NCBI GenBank assembly: GCA_019314085.1
Contig: JAFCZZ010000088.1
Span: 1 to 6,689 of the forward strand
Length of the DNA: 6,689 nucleotides
Reading direction: 5' to 3'
Origin: Deltaproteobacteria bacterium
Lineage (GTDB): Bacteria > Desulfobacterota > Syntrophia > Syntrophales > UBA2210
The translations under genes and the position numbers were made by a program. Shown here piece after piece: positions 1 through 5,089 of the stretch (within the stretch, counting starts at the first letter, position 1; the number at the start of each line of letters is the position of its first letter). Under the pieces are notes generated by a model. The model was not told the origin of the DNA. It ran no database searches and was given only the letters and a program-made list of their open reading frames with translations.

Positions 1-1
1 G

Positions 2-1798
2 ATGAAGAGACAGGGATCAGGGGTCGGGGGTCGGGGGTTAGGAAAAAAAATCTCCGTTGTTCGCGCGGCCAGGGAATTCGCCGAACTCTATAACACAGGG
101 ATCCCCTGGCCCACACTCTTCGGGATCCTGGGCATGGTCTCCTGGAAGACAATGGAAAAATGGATCGGGCTTCTGGAGAAAGGCAATCACGACTTCGCCG
201 CCCTGGCCCCGCACTATGGCGAGCACGTCAGAGACACCTGTAAAGTCACATCGCAGGAATCGGAGCAGCTCCTGCGCTTCGCCCTGCACCCGAACCGCCT
301 GCGCCTGTCTCAGATCACACGCGCGGCAAAGAGCGTGATGGAGAAAACAGGGATCCCTTCGCTGTCCTCGGAATCAACCCTCCGCCGGTGGCTCATCCAG
401 TACAAAAACCATAATTACGACAAATGGATCTTCTGTCGCGAGGGCGAAAAGGCCCTGCTCGACAAGGTCCTGCCATATATCGAACGCGACGATAAAAAGC
501 TCGCCGTGGGTGATGTCTTTGTAGCCGACGGACACACGCTCAACTTCCGCGTGATCAACCCGCGCACAGGCAAGCCCGCCCGCGCGACGCTACTGTTGTG
601 GTACGACTGGGCCAGCCGCTACCCCGCGGGGTGGCAGATCATGATGACTGAAAACACCCAGTGCATACATGCGGCCCTGAGACGCGCGATACTCGCCCTG
701 GGGAAGGTCCCCCGATATGCCTATCTCGACAACGGCAGGGCATTCCGGGCAAAGTTCTTTACCAAGAAGTTCGACGAAATCGGCTTCGAGGGGCTTTATT
801 CGCGCCTGGGGATCGAGACCATTTTTGCGGCGCCATACAACGCCAGATCCAAGCCGGTGGAAAGATTCTTCGGAACATTCAACGAGCTGGAGCGGCTTCT
901 CCCCTCATACACCGGACGGTCGATCGAGGACAAACCGGCCTGGATGCATCGCAATGAAAAGCTTCACCAGCGGCTCCACAATGAATACACACCCACCATC
1001 CCCGAGGCAGACGCAGCGATCGGCGCGTGGAACATGCAGGAATACGTGCGCAGGCCCCACCGCGGCATTGAAAACCAGCGCCCCATCGATCTGTGGAACC
1101 GGGGCAAGGGCTCAGGCGTAGACGAAGCCGCGCTGCACTACCTCATGCTGTCGATGGAACTAAAATCCGTCGGGCGGAACGGCGTCACCATCAACGGCAT
1201 CCACTATTACGACGAGGCCCTCTATGGCCTGAAGGAAAAAGTCCTCGTCCGGTACGACATCCACGACGACAGGCAGGTCTATATATACGACCAATCGGGC
1301 AGGTATTTTCTGTGTGAGGCGACGCCCGTCCGCAAGGTTCATCCGCTGGCGAAGATGACCGGCAACATTCTGGATATCGAGGCAGTCCAGGGAGAAATCA
1401 AGAAACAGCGCCGCCTGAAAAAATCCACCATAGGCGAGGCAAGGAAAGCCGCCGAAAACATGGCGCCCTGGATCGCGCCGCCGGAAACACCGAAGGAGAT
1501 AGCGTTGAGAACGCCGCTGAGTCCCGCGGCCGTTGCCGACATACGGGCCGAGGTCGCGAAGACCGAAGTAATTCACCTCGACGAACAGCCGAAAGCGGTT
1601 CTCGCGGAGTGGACGGGCGATGTTTATGAAGGCCTGATCAGGAAGCGCGCCGGCGGGTGTCCGCTGGATGAGAAAGAGCAGAAAACAGTGGCCGAATTCG
1701 AGGCCACAAATGAATACCGCATGCTGCGGGACTATTACACTGGGATAGAGGAACAGGCCGCGGAGACCGGAGACCGGAAACAGGAGACAGCCATATGA
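2..1798 (+). CDS. A: Mu-type DDE transposase (MuA family)
   Basis: This is the phage transposase. It nicks the phage DNA ends and joins them to target DNA, for integration and for replicative transposition. The 598-residue product has an N-terminal helical DNA-binding region (about 15-145) and an RNase H-fold core (about 165-365). The acidic triad is visible as D176 (in FVADGH), D243 (in YLDNGRAF) and E287 (in ARSKPVERFFG). The D-to-D spacing of 67 matches what I recall for MuA (D269, D336, E392), while the D-to-E spacing of 44 is shorter. A Mu-type C-terminal beta-barrel follows (about 380-445). The charged tail (about 450-598) would be the MuB/ClpX-contact region by analogy. MuA has 663 residues, so this version is somewhat compact. 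The start is uncertain: the ATG lies at base 2, so an upstream start cannot be excluded, and the next in-frame Met is residue 45. Residues about 4-14 are encoded by low-complexity repeat. The stop overlaps the next start by 4 nt. Confidence 0.95.
   Translation: MKRQGSGVGGRGLGKKISVVRAAREFAELYNTGIPWPTLFGILGMVSWKTMEKWIGLLEKGNHDFAALAPHYGEHVRDTCKVTSQESEQLLRFALHPNRLRLSQITRAAKSVMEKTGIPSLSSESTLRRWLIQYKNHNYDKWIFCREGEKALLDKVLPYIERDDKKLAVGDVFVADGHTLNFRVINPRTGKPARATLLLWYDWASRYPAGWQIMMTENTQCIHAALRRAILALGKVPRYAYLDNGRAFRAKFFTKKFDEIGFEGLYSRLGIETIFAAPYNARSKPVERFFGTFNELERLLPSYTGRSIEDKPAWMHRNEKLHQRLHNEYTPTIPEADAAIGAWNMQEYVRRPHRGIENQRPIDLWNRGKGSGVDEAALHYLMLSMELKSVGRNGVTINGIHYYDEALYGLKEKVLVRYDIHDDRQVYIYDQSGRYFLCEATPVRKVHPLAKMTGNILDIEAVQGEIKKQRRLKKSTIGEARKAAENMAPWIAPPETPKEIALRTPLSPAAVADIRAEVAKTEVIHLDEQPKAVLAEWTGDVYEGLIRKRAGGCPLDEKEQKTVAEFEATNEYRMLRDYYTGIEEQAAETGDRKQETAI
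12..39 (+). repeat. Degenerate heptamer tandem repeat in the transposase 5' end
   Basis: Four consecutive 7-mers can be read: AGGGATC, AGGGGTC, GGGGGTC, GGGGGTT. They encode the Gly/Arg-rich residues just after the first Met of the transposase. The period of 7 is not a multiple of 3, so this is a DNA-level repeat and not a protein repeat. It resembles G-rich heptamer tracts that I recall from intergenic DNA in deltaproteobacterial genomes, and by analogy the heptanucleotide STRR repeats of cyanobacteria. Confidence 0.6.
1762..1789 (+). repeat. Heptamer tandem repeat in the transposase 3' end
   Basis: Four consecutive 7-mers can be read: GGAGACC, GGAGACC, GGAAACA, GGAGACA. They encode the last residues of the transposase (around ETGDRKQET) and end six bases before the next gene's ATG. 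The tract includes GGAG-type sequence in the right area to act as ribosome-binding site for the downstream gene (GGAGACAGCC then ATATG). Like the 5' tract, its period of 7 shows that it did not arise as a protein repeat. Confidence 0.6.
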
Positions 1799-2259
1799 AA
1801 ATTTACATCGCAACATCATGGAAAAATGAAGAATGCGCGCTCGTTATGGCGCAGCTGCTCAGGCAGGACGGCCACGAGGTAGATTGTTTCTGTGACACAT
1901 CAACAGGACGGTATTGCTTCCGGTGGGCCGATCATTTCAACAAAATCGAGGATGCCAACGTCTTTTCGTTTCTGGCTTTGCCGGAGGCAAAGCGTGCCTT
2001 TGAGGAAGACAAAAAATGGATCGACTGGTGCGATGCCGTCGTGATGATCTATCCCTGCGGAAACAGCGCTCACCTGGAGGGCGGCTATGCGAAGGGATTG
2101 GGAAAAATGTTTTTTATTATCGGCAATTTCCCGCCCGGATACTTTGAAAATATGTACGGTTTCGCCGATGAGATCTACGATGACGACAAGGGTCTAAATC
2201 AATTGCGGGAAAGATTGTACGTAGAATCAGCAATGCTGACAGACAAAGGAGGGCAATAG
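1795..2259 (+). CDS. Nucleoside 2-deoxyribosyltransferase-like protein
   Basis: A predicted small cytoplasmic enzyme of the nucleoside 2-deoxyribosyltransferase / deoxynucleotide N-hydrolase fold, whose members cleave or exchange the N-glycosidic bond of deoxynucleosides or dNMPs. The 154 residues fit a single domain. Visible signatures are the N-terminal strand MKIYIATSW (Y4 and S8, spaced as the Tyr/Ser pair of DNPH1/Rcl), WIDWCDAVVMIYPCG with D80 at the end of a strand, and GNSAHLEGGYAKGLGK with S91 and E95. E95 is the expected nucleophile, and the final block (FFIIG) is the next strand. The ATG overlaps the transposase stop (ATGA), indicating translational coupling. The gene looks more AT-rich than the transposase, consistent with recent acquisition. 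The substrate cannot be read from sequence: base exchange, dNMP hydrolysis and a role with modified nucleotides are all possible. The fold assignment is good; the exact reaction is unknown. Confidence 0.75.
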   Translation: MKIYIATSWKNEECALVMAQLLRQDGHEVDCFCDTSTGRYCFRWADHFNKIEDANVFSFLALPEAKRAFEEDKKWIDWCDAVVMIYPCGNSAHLEGGYAKGLGKMFFIIGNFPPGYFENMYGFADEIYDDDKGLNQLRERLYVESAMLTDKGGQ

Positions 2260-2260
2260 A
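2245..2260 (+). repeat. Direct repeat copy 1 containing a Shine-Dalgarno sequence
   Basis: AAAGGAGGGCAATAGA, with AGGAGG about eight bases ahead of the ATG at 2261. An exact 16-base copy lies at 2465-2480, in front of the MuB-like gene. This copy overlaps the last codons of the deoxyribosyltransferase-like gene (the KGGQ end and its TAG stop). Confidence 0.8.
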
Positions 2261-2458
2261 ATGGACGCTAAATCGGACAAGTTTTTTATCACGGAAATCC
2301 TCAATGACCTTCACCGGAATGGGTTTGTTGAGGGTGGGAAGGCCAGCGATATGCTGCGAGACTGGGCGTCAGAACTTAGGACTGAGGCTCGTGCAACTTT
2401 GCCAGCATCGCGGCTCAGGAAAGAATTCAATAAGGAAGTCGGAGCATATAATTGGTGA
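2261..2458 (+). CDS. Hypothetical 65-aa protein
   Basis: I do not recognise this protein. It is 65 residues, mostly helical and charged, begins MDAKSDKFFITEIL, and has no Cys, signal peptide or membrane segment. A Trp-containing stretch (MLRDWASELRTEARATL, about residues 31-47) looks like an amphipathic helix. The start is well supported: a strong AGGAGG lies at optimal distance and the gene begins two bases after the upstream stop. The gene looks more AT-rich than the ATPase gene that follows. It is framed by two identical 16-bp ribosome-binding sequences exactly 220 bp apart, so the gene plus one repeat could be added or lost as a unit. It could be a cofactor of either neighbour, or independent cargo. 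Confidence 0.7.
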   Translation: MDAKSDKFFITEILNDLHRNGFVEGGKASDMLRDWASELRTEARATLPASRLRKEFNKEVGAYNW

Positions 2459-2464
2459 TTTGAA

Positions 2465-2480
2465 AAAGGAGGGCAATAGA
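2465..2480 (+). repeat. Direct repeat copy 2, ribosome-binding site of the MuB-like gene
   Basis: AAAGGAGGGCAATAGA, identical over 16 bases to 2245-2260. Its final A is the first base of the ATG at 2480. The AGGAGG has good spacing to that start, which fixes the start of the MuB-like gene. Confidence 0.8.
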
Positions 2481-3193
2481 TGAAACCGGTATTCGTAATG
2501 ACAAACAATGTAAGGGCTTACGTACAGACGATGGAAATTGTTCGCAAGCGCATGGGGAGCGATTCGTTAGCCATGATCTGCGGCCGCGCCGGTCGCGGCA
2601 AAACCCGCACATCCATCTGGTACGCGACACAGAACGACTGCATCTACATTCCCACGCTGCGAGACTGGAGCGTGCTATGGATGTATCAGGATGTCCTGAA
2701 AGCGATGGGCGTCCACCCGGATGATCAGCCGCGCCGGCGGAAACAGGCATTTGAAATGATCCTGAAGATCCTGGAGGAACGCCCCCGCATCGTCATCATG
2801 GACGAGGCCGATCTATTAGGGCCGCGGCTACTCGAATCCGTCCGCGATCTATGCAAGATGACGCGAGTCCCCTGGGTCCTCGTCGGCGAGGAGGGGCTGC
2901 CCATCCTTATGAACCGGGATCGGCGTGTATGGTCCCGCAGGTGCGCCACAATGGAATTCGCGCCCATGAACGCGGCAGACATTATCGTGTACGCGCGCGA
3001 GGCAACGGGTCTGCTCATGGAAGAGACCACAGCCGACATGATCCAGCTGCACGCCGGCGGCGACATCCGTCTGATCGAGCTGATCCTCTCGACGGCGGAG
3101 ACAATGGCCCAGGCGAACAATTTGAAAGAGGTCACATTCGACATCGCCGAAAAAGCGATCAAGAAGGTGATCCCCGAGGCGATTAAGAAATGA
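2480..3193 (+). CDS. B: MuB-like AAA+ transposition target-selection ATPase
   Basis: Predicted ATP-dependent DNA-binding partner of the transposase: MuB-type proteins coat target DNA, deliver it to MuA and confer target immunity. The 237-residue product has Walker A GRAGRGKT (residues 35-42), Walker B IVIMDEAD (104-111), a sensor-1-like strand VLVGEEG (133-139) and an Arg cluster RRVWSRR (148-154) positioned like an arginine finger. The lid helices follow (about 165-230). MuB is about 312 residues with an N-terminal helix-turn-helix appendage. Here only about 30 residues precede Walker A, so that appendage is absent and the protein is closer to the short TniB/AAA_22 form. The start is fixed by AGGAGG at about 2467-2472. 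The stop overlaps the next start (ATGA, 3190-3193). Position after a MuA-type transposase makes the assignment firm. Confidence 0.92.
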   Translation: MKPVFVMTNNVRAYVQTMEIVRKRMGSDSLAMICGRAGRGKTRTSIWYATQNDCIYIPTLRDWSVLWMYQDVLKAMGVHPDDQPRRRKQAFEMILKILEERPRIVIMDEADLLGPRLLESVRDLCKMTRVPWVLVGEEGLPILMNRDRRVWSRRCATMEFAPMNAADIIVYAREATGLLMEETTADMIQLHAGGDIRLIELILSTAETMAQANNLKEVTFDIAEKAIKKVIPEAIKK

Positions 3194-3567
3194 TACCCGT
3201 AGATCAAACAAAATTACATGATCCGCCCAGGCAAAATGGCAATTGTGTGCCTGCGGTATTGGCCAGTTTGCTGGAAATGGACATATCTGACGTCCCCGAA
3301 TTTGAAGAAATGGACGAAAGCCAATATTTTTGGTCCATGATAAATTGGCTGCGTGAGACAGGGTATCATCTAGTGCAGTGGGACAAAGAGGTACATGTCC
3401 CGGGCTATCATATCGCACACGGTCCCGGACCGCGAGGAGTAGACCACGTAGTCATATATTACGGGACAGAGATGGTGCATGACCCACACCCATCACGAGC
3501 CGGGCTGGTCACTGTATCGGGTGTATGGGCGTTGTTGCCGCATGATCCGATGAGGAGATTACCCTAA
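3190..3567 (+). CDS. Small papain/C39-like putative cysteine hydrolase
   Basis: A 125-residue protein with the look of a compact papain-like thiol hydrolase. QNGNCVPAVLASLLEM (15-30) carries Cys19 at the start of a helix, and the following ISDVPEF is typical of phage-encoded relatives. H86 sits in the strand DHVVIYY (85-91), and VHDPHPSRAGL (96-106) supplies D98 as a possible third catalytic residue. The C-x(66)-H-x(11)-D order fits a Cys-His-Asp triad. I recall similar unnamed short proteins in phage and bacterial genomes, but no established function. No signal peptide is present, so cytoplasmic action is expected. The ATG overlaps the ATPase stop by 4 nt. The first part looks more AT-rich than the ATPase gene. 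It could be a peptidase, a deamidase/acyl hydrolase, or a catalytically idle fold; the substrate is unknown. Confidence 0.6.
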   Translation: MIPVDQTKLHDPPRQNGNCVPAVLASLLEMDISDVPEFEEMDESQYFWSMINWLRETGYHLVQWDKEVHVPGYHIAHGPGPRGVDHVVIYYGTEMVHDPHPSRAGLVTVSGVWALLPHDPMRRLP

Positions 3568-4175
3568 TGACCAACGTAACCGATCAGATCCGCGAGTGGT
3601 TTCGACGGATGGAGAGAGGCAGCAGCGCCCAGTGCGCCGCCGCCCTGGGCATCAAAAACGCCAACTGTTACCGGCGCATCCGGGAACTCTTGAAGCGCGG
3701 CTGGCTCACCCAGCCCTGCTATGGCGTGTTCCAGTACCAGGAAATCCCGGAACACCTCCGCGGCAAGGCCGTCGAATTGCAGGCGAAAATGTGGCGGGCT
3801 GTACGCATCGCTGGATTGGCCACCGTCTGGGACATTGCCCAGTTTTCCGGCGCGTCCTATGAATACGCACAGGCGTACATGCGGTTTTTGAAAGCGGAAA
3901 ACCTCATCAAAGAGACCCGCGAAAGAGACCGCATGCGCCCGAAATACCGGTGCCTGGCACAGCTGAGGCAGGAGACGCCCGTCATGCGGGCGCACACAAC
4001 CCGCACCGCGGCGGAACTCCGCAGGCTGAAATTCATGGACACCGGCTGGGCGCTCATGCGCGCGCTGCGAGACGGCGACGATGCCGCCGCGCGGGAGGTT
4101 CTAAAGGGACTGTCCCAGGAATTTTCCGCAGGAAAACCCGGGACTGTCCCCGGTGTTAAGGAGGAGATCAAATGA
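3567..4175 (+). CDS. Double winged-helix DNA-binding protein with repeat-encoded tail
   Basis: A 202-residue protein that appears to hold two helix-turn-helix units. The first is about 5-55: SSAQCAAALGIKNANCYRRIRELLKRGWL, a classic recognition-helix pattern followed by a short wing. The second is about 75-130: LATVWDIAQFSGASYEYAQAYMRFLKAENLI, then a basic wing. A helical basic segment (140-180) follows, then a tail from about residue 180 (LSQEFSAGKPGTVPG) encoded by a palindromic repeat. A role in DNA binding, as regulator or replication accessory, is inferred; no specific family is recognised. The start has GAGGAG about ten bases upstream (around 3551-3556) and overlaps the previous TAA by one base (TAATG). 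The stop overlaps the next ATG by 4 nt. The tail is probably an addition that the protein tolerates. Confidence 0.7.
   Translation: MTNVTDQIREWFRRMERGSSAQCAAALGIKNANCYRRIRELLKRGWLTQPCYGVFQYQEIPEHLRGKAVELQAKMWRAVRIAGLATVWDIAQFSGASYEYAQAYMRFLKAENLIKETRERDRMRPKYRCLAQLRQETPVMRAHTTRTAAELRRLKFMDTGWALMRALRDGDDAAAREVLKGLSQEFSAGKPGTVPGVKEEIK
4106..4151 (+). repeat. GGGACTGTCCC palindromic repeat unit, copy 1 (REP/BIME-like)
   Basis: Two direct copies of GGGACTGTCCC (4106-4116 and 4140-4150) flank a 23-base spacer containing an inverted repeat (TTTTCC, loop GCA, GGAAAA at 4122-4136). Each 11-mer is a palindrome around a central T (GGGAC/GTCCC), so the whole unit can fold as one long imperfect hairpin or as three small ones. 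It lies inside the 3' end of the coding region 3567-4175 and stops eight bases before the ribosome-binding site of the next gene. The layout resembles repetitive extragenic palindromes mobilised by RAYT (TnpA_REP) enzymes. That link is inference, as no such enzyme is in the window. Confidence 0.85.
4159..4165 (+). promoter_or_regulatory. Strong ribosome-binding site for the interrupted small gene
   Basis: AAGGAGG followed by AGATCAA and then ATG at 4172, giving near-consensus Shine-Dalgarno complementarity and good spacing. Its quality is the main reason to believe that translation starts at 4172, although the frame closes after ten codons. Confidence 0.75.
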
Positions 4176-4345
4176 AAAACACAAATATCAGCAAGCGCAT
4201 CTGACACAAGGTGGGCAAGACAAAAAGGGGAGAGGATATCTATAAATCCACCCTTGGACATCTCGCGGTGGAGAGAGATCACACGTATCTGTGTCAGATG
4301 ACAGAGCAGGAAACAGAGGAGGCGACATGGGATCGCGACGACTGA
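4172..4345 (+). pseudogene. Small ORF interrupted by in-frame TGA at codon 11
   Basis: Translation starts with a strong ribosome-binding site and a 4-nt ATGA overlap with the upstream gene, but reads only MKNTNISKRI before TGA at 4202-4204. The same frame then continues open for 46 codons (HKVGKTKRGEDIYKSTLGHL..., ending TWDRDD) to TGA at 4343-4345, overlapping the next gene's start by 19 nt. Restored, this is a basic, soluble protein of about 57 residues. One base change (CGA Arg or TGG Trp) would repair it. The simplest reading is a recent nonsense mutation. A fragment of 44 codons could also start at GTG 4211, with only a weak ribosome-binding site. No bacterial SECIS-like hairpin is evident after the TGA, so selenocysteine is unlikely. 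The protein family is not recognised. Confidence 0.55.
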
Positions 4346-4578
4346 AAAAGAAAGATGATCTGCGGTATCGGGTGGGCTCGACCATAGAGACGCGGAATTG
4401 CAAATGGTGCAGGCATTATGTGGGCTGTTTTGCAGTGCGACATATCGGAGATGCCGGAGAGTCGGTTATCGAGCCGCGATGCAGAATCATGGGACTGGAA
4501 AACTCCCGCCGGTATCGTGTCAGGCCGGATTATACCTGTGACGCGCAGGAATCAATATATATCCCACAGGAGCTGTAA
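4327..4578 (+). CDS. Cysteine-rich, probably metal-binding small protein
   Basis: An 83-residue protein starting MGSRRLKKKDDLRYRVG. It has five cysteines at 25, 28, 34, 52 and 71. CKWCRHYVGC supplies a C-x2-C-x5-C knuckle, and C52 (PRCRIMGL) and C71 (DYTCD) could complete a four-ligand zinc or iron site. The basic N-terminus suggests nucleic-acid contact, but this is inference. I chose the ATG at 4327 because GAGGAGG-type sequence (around 4316-4322) precedes it. An in-frame GTG at 4291 would add 12 residues but has no clear ribosome-binding site. The gene ends one base before the next start. I recognise no named family; small Cys-knuckle proteins of this kind are frequent in phage early regions. 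Confidence 0.7.
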   Translation: MGSRRLKKKDDLRYRVGSTIETRNCKWCRHYVGCFAVRHIGDAGESVIEPRCRIMGLENSRRYRVRPDYTCDAQESIYIPQEL

Positions 4579-4579
4579 G

Positions 4580-5089
4580 ATGAACTTTAAATGTCCCTAC
4601 TGCGGAAAGGAATGTAATTTCATGGAGATCAAAGCCGATGCCGACCTGATGGCGATTATACGGCTGCAGCCCGTATTCGGGAAACACTCGAACCTCGTCT
4701 GGGCGTATGTCGAGCTGTTCGGGATATCGCCCCTGAAAGCAAAGACGAAAAAGCTGCTTCTCCTCCTCGAAGAGATGGCCCGCCTCTTCCAGGCCGAGGG
4801 ATTCAATTACAAGAAAAAACCCTACCGGATCAGCCGGGCCGGGATCGTCGAGGCTCTGAACATTACAGTGCACCGGGACTTTCCCGACCGCCTCACGAAC
4901 CATAATTATCTCAAAAAGATCATGATCTCCATCGCTGAAAAAGAGGACCATGCCGCCGGGAAGCAGGCGGAAAAAGACCTCCGGGAATCCGAGATCAGAG
5001 GCGAAAGGTCAGGGAGAAATAGAAAATTCTCCGAGGACGAGCGCCTCGCGAACCTCAGTCGCTTGAGCGACATCATAAAAACGCTATGA
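4580..5089 (+). CDS. Zinc-ribbon phage protein of unknown function
   Basis: A 169-residue protein opening with MNFKCPYCGKECNF, a C-x2-C-x3-C start of a zinc ribbon (C5, C8, C12). It has no further Cys, so the site is incomplete or uses other ligands. A mostly helical body (about 20-120) follows, containing the conserved-looking stretches PVFGKHSNLVWAYVELFGI and YRISRAGIVEAL. A highly charged tail (about 120-150) and a short C-terminal helix finish the protein. I recall similar unnamed proteins in Mu-like prophages of anaerobic proteobacteria, but no function. The start is chosen for AGGAG at about 4568-4572, seven bases upstream, and for the tight junction to the previous stop (TAAGATG). The same frame is open back to 4418, but that part overlaps the Cys-rich gene and lacks support. 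The stop overlaps the next ATG by 4 nt. Confidence 0.75.
   Translation: MNFKCPYCGKECNFMEIKADADLMAIIRLQPVFGKHSNLVWAYVELFGISPLKAKTKKLLLLLEEMARLFQAEGFNYKKKPYRISRAGIVEALNITVHRDFPDRLTNHNYLKKIMISIAEKEDHAAGKQAEKDLRESEIRGERSGRNRKFSEDERLANLSRLSDIIKTL

Noticed and set aside
1160..1819. Long open frame of 219 codons on the - strand, antisense to the transposase
   Set aside because: It lies entirely opposite the clearly conserved transposase frame, has composition expected of a shadow frame, and shows no recognisable motif.
2849..3418. Open frame of 189 codons on the - strand
   Set aside because: It is antisense to the end of the MuB-like gene and the hydrolase-like gene, both with clear motifs. It is taken as a shadow.
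4202..4240. TGA as selenocysteine codon with a downstream SECIS
   Set aside because: No stable hairpin with a GU-bearing apical loop is visible in the first 40 bases after the TGA, and no Sec-type redox motif surrounds it.
4418..4579. N-terminal extension of the zinc-ribbon protein back to 4418
   Set aside because: It overlaps the Cys-rich gene in another frame. The ATG at 4580 has a good ribosome-binding site and starts directly with the zinc ribbon.
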